Part shown: positions 1-6,033 of the stretch, piece by piece | Numbering within the stretch: the stretch's first letter is position 1 | How the letters are laid out: the number at the start of each line of letters is the position of its first letter | DNA from: an uncultured Verrucomicrobiota bacterium | GTDB lineage: Bacteria > Verrucomicrobiota > Verrucomicrobiia > Chthoniobacterales > SZAS-18 | Length of the DNA: 6,153 nt | NCBI GenBank assembly: GCA_937873255.1 | Contig: CALMVM010000066.1 | Span: forward strand, 2,190-8,342 | Reading direction: 5' to 3' | The notes under the pieces: generated by a model | What the model was told of the DNA's origin: nothing | Database searches by the model: none | The model's input: the letters and a program-made list of their open reading frames with translations, nothing else | Program-made: the position numbers and the translations under genes

Positions 1-249
1 ACCTCGGGCCGAACCCTGGAGGTGTACACCGACCAGCCGGGCGTGCAGTTCTACACCGGCAACTTTCTCGATGGCAGCCTCACCGGCAAAGGCGGCACCG
101 TGTATGGCCAGCACTCGGGCTTCTGTCTCGAAACCCAGCACTTCCCCGACAGCCCGAATCAGCCCGCCTTTCCCAGCACCGTGCTGCGCCCCGGCGAGGA
201 GTTCACCTCCGCCACCGTGTTCCGTTTCACGGCGCCCCCCGCGCGTTGA
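1..249 (+). CDS. galM: Galactose mutarotase (aldose 1-epimerase), C-terminal part
   Basis: This is the 3' end of a gene entering from the left; 82 codons are visible, open from the first base to a TGA at 247-249. The family interconverts alpha and beta anomers of galactose or glucose and feeds the Leloir pathway, usually in the cytoplasm; whether this protein is exported cannot be judged without the N-terminus. The visible part has the typical mutarotase ending: a [14 protein letters not shown] strand, a GKGG loop, then [20 protein letters not shown] and a final LRPGEEF segment. The Glu in [12 protein letters not shown] (visible residue 44) is the catalytic base of the family; the catalytic His residues lie outside the window. 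The stop lies inside the end of the convergent SMP-30-like gene (23-bp overlap). The family call is firm; substrate preference is not determinable here. Confidence 0.93.
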   Translation, partial: TSGRTLEVYTDQPGVQFYTGNFLDGSLTGKGGTVYGQHSGFCLETQHFPDSPNQPAFPSTVLRPGEEFTSATVFRFTAPPAR

Positions 250-1216
250 CATACAGCGCGTAGATCGATTGGCTCGCCGCCATGAACAGGCGGTTCCGCT
301 TGGGGCCGCCGAAGCACAGGTTGGCCGGTGACTCGGGTACGAGGATTTTGCCCAGCCGAGCCCCGTCCGGCGCGATGACGTGGACGCCATCCCGGGCGCT
401 CGAAAACAGGTTGCCGTGCCGGTCGCAACGCATGCCGTCGAGTCCTTCGACGCGGCAGAACACCCGCCCGTCCGCGAGCCTGTTGTCGGCCGTCACCTCG
501 AAGACCCGCACGTGCTGGGGTTGGCCGCTGTCGGCGACGTAGAGGAGTTTTTCGTCGGGTGAAAAGCAGAGGCCGTTGGGCTGCACGAAGTCGGTCGCCA
601 CCGCGCGGAGTTCTCGCGTTTTCGGGTCAAGACAATAGACGTTGTTGGTCGCTTGTTCCTTCGGAGCGTTCTCGAGACCGTACGTCGGATCGGTGAACCA
701 GACGGTGCCGTCACGTTTGACCGTTACATCGTTGGGAGAATTGAGTCTTTTGTCGCCGAACCGCTCGGCGATCACGATGTGCGTCCCTGCCAGGGATGCC
801 GGGGACGTCCGGGGGTTTGCCTGCGGGTCTTCAAACTCGAACGTGCCCGTCGCACGCCCTCCGAACATCTTGCTCACCCGGCGCGAGCCGTGTTCACAGG
901 TGTACAGATTGCCTTGGGAGTCGTAAAAGTTGCCGTTGGCGTTGTGGCTCGGCTCGCGGAAGATGGCGACGGTTTTCGTGGCTGGGTCGTAGCGATACAT
1001 CTTGTCTGCCGGGATGTCGCTGAAGACTAGGAACCCACCGATTGGATCCCATGCCGGGCCTTCGAGGAATTTGAAGCCGCCCGCCAGCTTTTCGACGGTC
1101 GCGCCCTCGGGCACGAACCGGTGGAACTCCGGCTTCTCGGCCAGCAGCGTTTGGCCGGACGCCGGTTGGAGCGATGGCGAGGTCATAAGCAAAAGAAAAC
1201 AGATCAGGAAACGCAT
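227..1216 (-). CDS. SMP-30/gluconolactonase-like beta-propeller hydrolase, probably secreted
   Basis: A 329-aa protein of the SMP-30/gluconolactonase/LRE family, six-bladed propellers that typically hydrolyse sugar lactones with a divalent metal. Residues 1-21 look like a signal peptide (MRF start, hydrophobic LICFLLLM, likely cleavage after ASG), suggesting export. That is why I start at 1216 rather than at the longer in-frame ATG at 1366, which would bury the signal behind a Cys/Arg-rich stretch. Expected ligands are visible: Glu52 in FLEGPAWD, Asn159 in RLNSPND, Asn214 in QPNGL and Asp260 in GLDGMRCD, followed by FTDPTYG-type blade motifs. About 20 residues around 121-143 look longer than usual for the family. 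No Shine-Dalgarno is seen before the start. It converges on galM and is divergent from uup. Exact substrate is unknown; gluconolactonase is a family-level inference. Confidence 0.9.
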   Translation of the reverse strand: MRFLICFLLLMTSPSLQPASGQTLLAEKPEFHRFVPEGATVEKLAGGFKFLEGPAWDPIGGFLVFSDIPADKMYRYDPATKTVAIFREPSHNANGNFYDSQGNLYTCEHGSRRVSKMFGGRATGTFEFEDPQANPRTSPASLAGTHIVIAERFGDKRLNSPNDVTVKRDGTVWFTDPTYGLENAPKEQATNNVYCLDPKTRELRAVATDFVQPNGLCFSPDEKLLYVADSGQPQHVRVFEVTADNRLADGRVFCRVEGLDGMRCDRHGNLFSSARDGVHVIAPDGARLGKILVPESPANLCFGGPKRNRLFMAASQSIYALYVNARGAP

Positions 1217-1319
1217 GCGGCGGGGGGCTCGCGCACAGATTATGTCGATCCCGCCGGACGGGGAACAAAATAATCCGAGGCAATCGGCCCGTTTGCAGGC
1301 ACATTCCCGGTCCGCAATC
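1217..1319. promoter_or_regulatory. Divergent intergenic region with possible overlapping promoters
   Basis: 103 bp separate the starts of the SMP-30-like gene (-) and uup (+). On the minus strand, TTGTTC (1263-1268) and CATAAT (1239-1244) are 18 bp apart, with the start codon 22 bp beyond the -10. On the plus strand, TCGATC (1245-1250) and AATAAT (1269-1274) are also 18 bp apart, leaving a leader of about 40 nt before uup. The two would occupy the same DNA. Their shared spacer holds a small interrupted palindrome, CCCG (1250-1253) and CGGG (1259-1262). Both -10 boxes match five of six consensus bases, but each -35 matches only three, so this is a weak motif-based prediction. Confidence 0.3.
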
Positions 1320-3236
1320 ATGCCCAGCCCCTCGCAGACCAACGCCACCGCCGTCCTCAGCGTCAACGACCTGGAGGTGCGCTACGGCGTGCACACCGTC
1401 CTCGACAAGGCCACCCTCGCCGTCAACGAGGGCGACCGTATCGGCCTCGTCGGACGCAACGGCACGGGCAAGTCGACCTTCCTGCGCATCGCCGCCGGGG
1501 TCGCCACGCCCGATGCCGGCCAGGTCGTGCGCCGACGCGAACTCATCACCGGCTACCTGCCGCAGGATTTCCAGCTCGACGATGCCCGCACCGTGGAGGA
1601 CAACATCCTCGACGGCGCGCGGGCGGTGCTCGACCTCATCGAAGCCTACGAAAACGAGCCGCCGGATTCGGCGCGTTCCGGCGAACTGCTGGATCACATC
1701 AACCACCTCGACGGCTGGGACGTGGGCCACCGCACGAAGGCGCTCATCGACCATCTCGACGCCCCCGCCGCCGACCGTCTCGCGGGCCAGCTCTCCGGCG
1801 GGGAAAAACGCCGCGTCGCCCTCGCCCGCGCGTTGCTCGCGCGCCCCGATCTGCTGATTCTCGACGAGCCGACCAACCATCTCGACACGTTTTCCATCGA
1901 GTGGCTGGAGGGTTTTCTCAAAAACTACCCGGGCACCTGCCTGTTCGTCACGCACGACCGGTATTTCCTCGACCGCGTCGCCAACCGCATCGTCGAACTG
2001 GCCGGCGGAAATTTCCTTTCGCACCAGGGCAATTACACCGCGTTTCTCGAACACAAGACCGCCCGCCTCGCCAACGCCGAGTCCGCCGAGGCCGCGCGGC
2101 AGAAATTCCTCAAGCGCGAACTCGAATGGGTCCGTCGCGGCCCCCAAGCGCGCCGCACGAAGTCCGTGGACCGCATCGAGCGTTACCATGCCCTCGCCGC
2201 CCAGGCCGGGCCTGAGCAGGAACTCGACGTGGACCTCATCATCCCGCCCGCGCCCAAGCTGGCGAACCGCGTCATCGAACTCAAGGCTGTCGGCACGACC
2301 CTGCCCGATGGCCGCACGCTCTTCGCCGACCTCAACTTAAATTTGGAACCCGGCCAGCGTCTCGGCATCGTCGGGCGCAACGGCATGGGCAAGACGACCC
2401 TCTTGCGGGTGATGCTCGGCTTGCAGCCGCCCACGCGCGGCGAGGCGATGCTCGGCACGCGCACGCAGGTCAATTACGTCGATCAGGGGCGCATCCTGCT
2501 CAACGACGACAAGACCGTCTGGGACGAGGTCGGCGAAGGCAGCGAATGGGTCAAGCTTGGCGAGGAGCAGATCAGCATCCGGGGGTATCTGAGTCGGTTC
2601 CTGTTCACGGGCGACCAGGTGAACTCGAAGATCGGCCTGCTCTCGGGCGGTGAACGCAGCCGGGTCATCCTGGCGAAAATCCTCAAGCGCGGCGGCAACG
2701 TCATCGTGCTCGACGAACCGACCAACGATCTCGACCTGGCGACGTTGCGTGTGTTGGAGGAAGCGCTGCTCGGTTTCGGTGGCGTGGTGGTGGCCGTCAG
2801 CCACGACCGATACTTTTTAAATCGCGTTTGCACATCGATCCTGGCCTTCGAGGGCAACGGCCACCTGTACTACGACGTGGGCAACTACGACGATTACACC
2901 GCCAAGCGCGCCGCCCACGCCGCCGAGGCCGCGCGTTGGGAAGCCGAGGCCGCCGCCAAACGCAAATCCCCAGCTTCTGCATCCGCCAAACCCGCCGCCG
3001 GACGCAAGCTCAGCTTCAAGGAAACGAAGGAACTGGAAACCATTGAGGCCGACATCCTCGCGGCCGAGGAAAACGTCGCGCGGATGGAAACCGAATTCGC
3101 CGCGCCTGACTTTTACCAGAAGCACGGCGACCGCTGGAAGGAACTACAGGCCGAGTTGGACGCCGCCAAAAAGAAAGTCGCGCGACTCTACGCGCGCTGG
3201 GAAGAACTGGAAGCGACCCGCGCGGGGGCTGCGTAG
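1320..3236 (+). CDS. uup: ABC-F family ATPase, Uup type
   Basis: A complete 638-aa soluble twin ABC ATPase without membrane segments. ABC-F proteins bind the ribosome E site and act on stalled or mis-set ribosomes; Uup has also been linked to DNA transactions such as transposon excision and branched-intermediate handling. Domain 1: Walker A GRNGTGKS (45-52), LSGGE (158-162), Walker B ending LDEPTNHLD (181-189), THDR (211-214). Domain 2: GRNGMGKT (352-359), LSGGE (441-445), LDEPTNDLD (464-472), SHDR (494-497). Both catalytic Glu residues (183, 466) are present. The inter-domain linker has the Uup-like EWVRRGPQARRTK segment (269-281). After an Ala/Lys-rich stretch, residues 562-632 form the C-terminal coiled coil starting RKLSFKETKELE, which marks Uup rather than EttA. 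The ATG at 1320 is chosen because the ABC fold begins about 12 residues later; no Shine-Dalgarno precedes it. An upstream in-frame extension is only the shadow of the divergent gene. Confidence 0.95.
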   Translation: MPSPSQTNATAVLSVNDLEVRYGVHTVLDKATLAVNEGDRIGLVGRNGTGKSTFLRIAAGVATPDAGQVVRRRELITGYLPQDFQLDDARTVEDNILDGARAVLDLIEAYENEPPDSARSGELLDHINHLDGWDVGHRTKALIDHLDAPAADRLAGQLSGGEKRRVALARALLARPDLLILDEPTNHLDTFSIEWLEGFLKNYPGTCLFVTHDRYFLDRVANRIVELAGGNFLSHQGNYTAFLEHKTARLANAESAEAARQKFLKRELEWVRRGPQARRTKSVDRIERYHALAAQAGPEQELDVDLIIPPAPKLANRVIELKAVGTTLPDGRTLFADLNLNLEPGQRLGIVGRNGMGKTTLLRVMLGLQPPTRGEAMLGTRTQVNYVDQGRILLNDDKTVWDEVGEGSEWVKLGEEQISIRGYLSRFLFTGDQVNSKIGLLSGGERSRVILAKILKRGGNVIVLDEPTNDLDLATLRVLEEALLGFGGVVVAVSHDRYFLNRVCTSILAFEGNGHLYYDVGNYDDYTAKRAAHAAEAARWEAEAAAKRKSPASASAKPAAGRKLSFKETKELETIEADILAAEENVARMETEFAAPDFYQKHGDRWKELQAELDAAKKKVARLYARWEELEATRAGAA

Positions 3237-3239
3237 AAA

Positions 3240-3839
3240 TCAAGGCTTGCCCGAATCGTCGTCTCCCCAAGGGTTTTCGCCCTCCTGTCGGCGTTTTTCG
3301 ATTTCTTCACGCAACACGGACGGGAGCATGGGAAAAACTTCCGGATGGGCTTCCGCCAAACGGACGAGGTCGCTCCCGTCCTTAAGATGTTTGCCGGCCC
3401 GCCGTGTGGGATCGCTCCAAGCCCATAGCTTGCCTTGCATTAAGTCTTCCAAGGCCGCAACAGGCACATCAATGCCAAAGATCTGCCGTAGGACAGCACG
3501 TTCGACAAACGGCTGGTAACGGTCCGGTCTGGTGAACTGCACCATCAGCATGTTAGCGGACGTTTCTGTTCGTCCCGCTCGCCGTTGCGCGTTGATCGAA
3601 AAAGGAAATTCTTTGATGCGAAAATCGGCCGCGCGCAAATCCGCCAAGATCGGTTCCAGCTCGGTCGAAATGACGACCAAATCGAGGTCAGCCGTGTAAA
3701 CGGCTGGCGCGTAGGCATTGACAGCCAAACCGCCGATGACACACCAACCCGTGCCGTGACGGCGCAAGGTTTCAGCCACAAAGATGAAATCTTTTGTGCC
3801 GTTCACGATAACCCCGTCGTAGATCTCCCGCTCGGTCAT
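3240..3839 (-). CDS. Orphan nucleotidyltransferase-fold protein (AbiEii/MNT-like)
   Basis: A 199-aa soluble protein resembling small nucleotidyltransferase-superfamily proteins often annotated as AbiEii-like or simply hypothetical. Seen: the GG signature in CVIGGLAVNAY (Gly36-Gly37) followed by TADLDLVV with Asp51 and Asp53 as the metal-binding DxD. Later come a DRYQPFVERA segment (106-115) and a LEDLMQGKLWAWSD...RR...KHLKDGSDLVRL helical region (130-161) typical of this group. In the strand where many such enzymes carry a third Asp, the sequence reads NMLMVQF (96-102), so that acid is not obvious. The C-terminus is charged (GDDDSGKP). No antitoxin-like or HEPN partner is adjacent, so toxin activity should not be assumed. 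Hand-counted GC is about 50-52% in sampled lines, against 68-77% in murA and uup samples, suggesting transfer. Its stop is 3 bp from that of uup. Family fold is likely; function unknown. Confidence 0.8.
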   Translation of the reverse strand: MTEREIYDGVIVNGTKDFIFVAETLRRHGTGWCVIGGLAVNAYAPAVYTADLDLVVISTELEPILADLRAADFRIKEFPFSINAQRRAGRTETSANMLMVQFTRPDRYQPFVERAVLRQIFGIDVPVAALEDLMQGKLWAWSDPTRRAGKHLKDGSDLVRLAEAHPEVFPMLPSVLREEIEKRRQEGENPWGDDDSGKP

Positions 3840-3850
3840 GTTTCGACCGA

Positions 3851-3860
3851 GACTATAGTC
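3851..3860. repeat. Perfect 10-bp palindrome over the -10 box
   Basis: GACTATAGTC reads the same on both strands and covers the predicted -10 hexamer. A second, imperfect 12-bp palindrome, TTGTCTAAACAA (3875-3886, one mismatched pair), covers the -35. Either could be an operator half or whole site, but 10-12 bp palindromes also arise by chance and no regulator gene is adjacent. Confidence 0.4.
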
Positions 3861-3881
3861 ACAGGCGTGGCAGGTTGTCTA
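3852..3881 (-). promoter_or_regulatory. Predicted sigma-70-like promoter of the nucleotidyltransferase gene
   Basis: Reading leftward, TAGACA (3876-3881, five of six consensus bases) and TATAGT (3852-3857, five of six) are separated by 18 bp. This is the best promoter match I see in the window. The -10 box ends only 12 nt before the ATG at 3839, so transcription would start about 5 nt upstream of the codon, giving a nearly leaderless message; this fits the lack of a Shine-Dalgarno. It gives the gene a way to be expressed independently of murA. Confidence 0.5.
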
Positions 3882-3900
3882 AACAAGAACGCAGGAGCCG

Positions 3901-5166
3901 CTACGTCTTCACCCGTTCGATCCGCGCACCGAGTTCGGCGAGCTTGTCGTCGAGGTGCTCATAGCCGCGGTCGATGTGGTAGACGCGGTTGATCTCCGTC
4001 ACGCCCTCGGCCTTCAGCCCGGCCAGCACCAACGCCGCCGACGCGCGCAGGTCCGACGCCATCACGGGGGCGGCGCTGAGTTTATTGACGCCCTGAATGA
4101 TCGCCGTCTGCCCCTCGATCCGGATATCCGCACCCATGCGCTTCATTTCGGAAAGGTGCATGAAGCGCTGAGGAAAGATGTTCTCGGTCACCGTGCTGAT
4201 GCCGCTCGTCGTCGCCAACAGCGCGCACATCTGCGCCTGCATGTCGGTCGGGAAGCCGGGGTACGGCTCGGTAGTCAATTCCAGCGACTTCGCCCCACCG
4301 TTGGGCCGTACGGTCACGGTCTTGGCCGTCGTGTCCACGTGGAACCCGCCGGCGCGTAACCGCTCCGACACCGATTCCAGATGCTCGGGAATAACGTTTT
4401 TGAGCGTCACGCCGTCGCCGCAAATGGCCCCGGCGACCATAAACGTCCCCGCCTCGATCCGGTCGGGAATCACTTCGTGTTCCGCGCCGTGGAGCTCGCT
4501 AACCCCTTCGATGATAATCCGCCGCGTGCCCGCGCCTTCGATCTTAGCGCCCATGGCGATGAGGAAATTCGCCAGATCGACGACCTCCGGCTCCGCCGCC
4601 GCCGCCTCGATGACGGTCGTGCCCTCGGCGAGCACGGCAGCCATCATGACGTTGTCGGTGCCCAGCACGGTCGAACCGAATTTCCCGCGCAAGGACATGC
4701 TCGCCCCGTGCAATTCCGACGCGAACAGCCGCACGTCGCCGCCGACCACGCGCACCTTTGCTCCGAGCGCCTCGAACCCGCGCAGGTGCAGGTCGATGGG
4801 CCGGTCGCCGATGACGCACCCGCCCGGCAGCGCGCAGGTTGCTTCTTTTTCGCGCCCGAGCAGCGGCCCGAGCACGCAGACCGACGCGCGCATCTTGCGC
4901 ACGATGTCGTAGGGGGCGTGGGTCTTGATGTTCTCGGCTTTGATCGTCACCGTCCCGCTGGCCCGCTCGACCTCCGCCCCGAGCATGGAGAGGATCTGGA
5001 GCATGTAGTTGATGTCGCTCAGGTCCGGGACGTGGTGGATGATGCACTGCTCCTTCGTCAACAACGCGGCGGCCAGGATGGGCAGCGCCGAGTTTTTCGA
5101 GCCGCTGATGCGCACGCTGCCTTTGAGGGTCGCGCCGCCGTGCACGAGAATTTTGTCCATCGCCAT
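3901..5166 (-). CDS. murA: UDP-N-acetylglucosamine 1-carboxyvinyltransferase
   Basis: A complete 421-aa cytoplasmic enzyme, close to the 419 aa of E. coli MurA. It transfers enolpyruvate from PEP to UDP-GlcNAc, the first committed step of peptidoglycan synthesis. Key residues are visible: Lys24-Asn25 in SGSKNSALP (E. coli K22/N23), Cys117 in LPGGCVIGDRP (C115, the fosfomycin-reactive Cys) with Arg122 (R120), Asp308 in PYPGFPTDMQAQ (D305), Arg374 in DLRASAALVLAGL, and Arg400 in HIDRGYEHLDDKL (R397). With Cys rather than Asp at 117, the enzyme would be expected to be fosfomycin-sensitive. The ATG at 5166 is preferred because GGAG lies 9 nt upstream (5176-5179). An in-frame ATG at 5208 would add 14 residues that look non-native, and one at 5160 is too far from the GGAG. 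It is 134 bp downstream of hpt and 61 bp upstream of the nucleotidyltransferase gene, all on the same strand. Confidence 0.97.
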   Translation of the reverse strand: MAMDKILVHGGATLKGSVRISGSKNSALPILAAALLTKEQCIIHHVPDLSDINYMLQILSMLGAEVERASGTVTIKAENIKTHAPYDIVRKMRASVCVLGPLLGREKEATCALPGGCVIGDRPIDLHLRGFEALGAKVRVVGGDVRLFASELHGASMSLRGKFGSTVLGTDNVMMAAVLAEGTTVIEAAAAEPEVVDLANFLIAMGAKIEGAGTRRIIIEGVSELHGAEHEVIPDRIEAGTFMVAGAICGDGVTLKNVIPEHLESVSERLRAGGFHVDTTAKTVTVRPNGGAKSLELTTEPYPGFPTDMQAQMCALLATTSGISTVTENIFPQRFMHLSEMKRMGADIRIEGQTAIIQGVNKLSAAPVMASDLRASAALVLAGLKAEGVTEINRVYHIDRGYEHLDDKLAELGARIERVKT

Positions 5167-5175
5167 AGTCTGTGT

Positions 5176-5189
5176 CTCCGGTAACCCGG
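5176..5189 (-). promoter_or_regulatory. murA ribosome binding site with overlapping mini-hairpin
   Basis: GGAG (5176-5179 read leftward) is 9 nt before the ATG at 5166 and decides the murA start. Just upstream, CCGG-GTTA-CCGG (5178-5189) can fold into a 4-bp stem with a 4-nt loop, and its downstream arm includes the first two G of the GGAG. Pairing could reduce access to the site, though a 4-bp stem is marginal. Confidence 0.45.
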
Positions 5190-5278
5190 ATGCTCCCGGG
5201 CCGGGCATTTAAGCAGGCTTCCGGCGCGAGCGCGAGCGGAAAAAAGACGCGCGGAGCGGCACGGGGCGGGAAGCAGAT

Positions 5279-5292
5279 GGACGGCCCCGTCC
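5279..5292 (-). terminator. Weak hairpin after hpt, possible terminator
   Basis: GGACGG and CCGTCC arms flank a 2-nt centre, starting 8 nt after the hpt stop codon; as RNA this is a stem of about 5 GC-rich pairs. There is no U-tract behind it (the following bases read ATCTGCTTCC), so it is not a classical intrinsic terminator. It may be a 3'-end-stabilising hairpin or chance. Confidence 0.25.
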
Positions 5293-5300
5293 CAACTCCC

Positions 5301-5888
5301 TCAGGGAGCGACGGGCGCGCCCGGGGCCGGCTTGTTTTTCAGCGCGTCCATGCCCTGCTGGATGACTTCCTCGCTGAGCACGCCGATGAGCGGCAGGTTG
5401 CGGTAATGCTCCATAAAATCCAACCCGTAGCCGACCACGAATTCGTCGGCGATGTCGAAGCCAACGTAATCCGCCTCCACGGGCATCTCGCGCGGGCGGT
5501 TCTTGCGCAGCAGGACACCGATCTTCAGACTCGCGGGCTGGAGTTGGAGCAGGCGTTCGCGCACCGCGTGGAGCGTGAACCCGCCGTCGAGGATGTCGTC
5601 GAGGACGAGCACGTGGCGTCCCGCGATCTCGGGCATGGAAGTCTGGTCGAACGTCACCACGCCCGTGCTGCGGTGGCCGGAATAGCTGGACACGCTCAGG
5701 CAATCGACGTGCAACGGGATGGGAATGCGCCGCAAAAGGTCGCCCAGGAACACGAACGAGCCGTTGAGCACGGCGACGACCGTCAATTCCTTGTCGCGGT
5801 AGTCCCAGGTGATCTGGTGGGACATTTCGTCGAGCCGGCTCAGGATGGTGCTCTCGTGGAAAAGGACGCGGCTGAGGTCGGCGAGCAT
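5301..5888 (-). CDS. hpt: Hypoxanthine-guanine phosphoribosyltransferase
   Basis: A complete 195-aa cytoplasmic type I phosphoribosyltransferase of purine salvage: hypoxanthine or guanine plus PRPP gives IMP or GMP plus pyrophosphate. Seen: the VAVLNGSFVFLGDLLRRI segment (38-55, pyrophosphate-binding loop region), the flexible-loop SSYSGHRSTGVV (67-78), the PRPP loop VLVLDDILDGGFTL (93-106) with the acidic pair Asp97-Asp98 and Asp101, and the base-binding end GFDIADEFVVGYGLDFMEHYRNLP (143-166), which distinguishes HPRT from related enzymes. The PRPP loop reads D-G-G where D-T/S-G is usual. I start at 5888 because the longer in-frame ATG at 6143 would translate the AAAATGC repeat element into a Lys/Cys/Gln-rich and Phe-rich leader unrelated to the family. 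No good Shine-Dalgarno is seen. On many chromosomes hpt lies beside tilS or ftsH; neither is visible here. Confidence 0.94.
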   Translation of the reverse strand: MLADLSRVLFHESTILSRLDEMSHQITWDYRDKELTVVAVLNGSFVFLGDLLRRIPIPLHVDCLSVSSYSGHRSTGVVTFDQTSMPEIAGRHVLVLDDILDGGFTLHAVRERLLQLQPASLKIGVLLRKNRPREMPVEADYVGFDIADEFVVGYGLDFMEHYRNLPLIGVLSEEVIQQGMDALKNKPAPGAPVAP

Positions 5889-5960
5889 GGTGATGGGTCC
5901 AAGCTGACGGGGAACGGCGAAAAATGCAAAATGCAAAATGCAAAAGTCCGGAAGGCGGAA

Positions 5961-6018
5961 AATGCAGAAGTCGGAGGACGGAAAGTGAGGTTTGTTTGTT
6001 CCTCCGGACTTCTGCATT
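5961..6018 (-). other. Long hairpin in the presumed hpt leader, terminator- or attenuator-like
   Basis: On the minus strand the inner arms of the repeat element would form an 18-bp stem with one bulged base and a 21-nt loop (5979-5999). The left end runs directly into a short T-tract (the CATTTTCC around 5957-5964), as in intrinsic terminators, though four U is short. It lies 73 bp before the hpt start. It could end transcription coming from the right or attenuate hpt; both are inference. A GATAAT (6016-6021 read leftward) sits at its edge without a matching -35. Confidence 0.4.
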
Positions 6019-6020
6019 AT

Positions 6021-6033
6021 CGCCCTGCGGGCG
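6021..6033. repeat. Small perfect hairpin inside the repeat element
   Basis: CGCCC and GGGCG arms flank a TGC loop, between the inner and outer right arms of the repeat element. It is a third fold within the same element, with 5 GC pairs. Confidence 0.5.

Larger units (their letters stand above)
5167..5300. other. Intergenic region between hpt and murA
   Basis: 134 bp, GC-rich. On the minus strand it holds, in order, a perfect inverted repeat just after the hpt stop (listed separately), a six-T run (5240-5245) without a convincing stem before it, a CCCGG-C-CCGGG interrupted palindrome (5194-5204), and the murA ribosome binding site. TTAAAT (5207-5212 read leftward) is a possible weak -10 box, but I find no -35 at a suitable distance. 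I cannot say whether murA is read from hpt or from its own promoter. Confidence 0.4.

Noticed and set aside
1217..1366. N-terminal extension of the SMP-30-like protein from the ATG at 1366
   Set aside because: It would place a typical signal peptide at residue 51 and would overlap the uup start.
894..2189. 431-codon open frame on the minus strand, antisense to uup
   Set aside because: It mirrors the ABC ATPase coding sequence and runs into the SMP-30-like gene in a wrong frame. Long antisense frames are common opposite GC-rich genes, and it shows no recognisable domain.
4381..5184. 267-codon open frame on the plus strand, antisense to murA
   Set aside because: It is Arg/His-rich shadow sequence opposite well-conserved murA codons.
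5167..5208. murA start at the ATG at 5208
   Set aside because: The added 14 residues are Pro/Gly-rich and unlike MurA; the ATG at 5166 has a GGAG at 9 nt.
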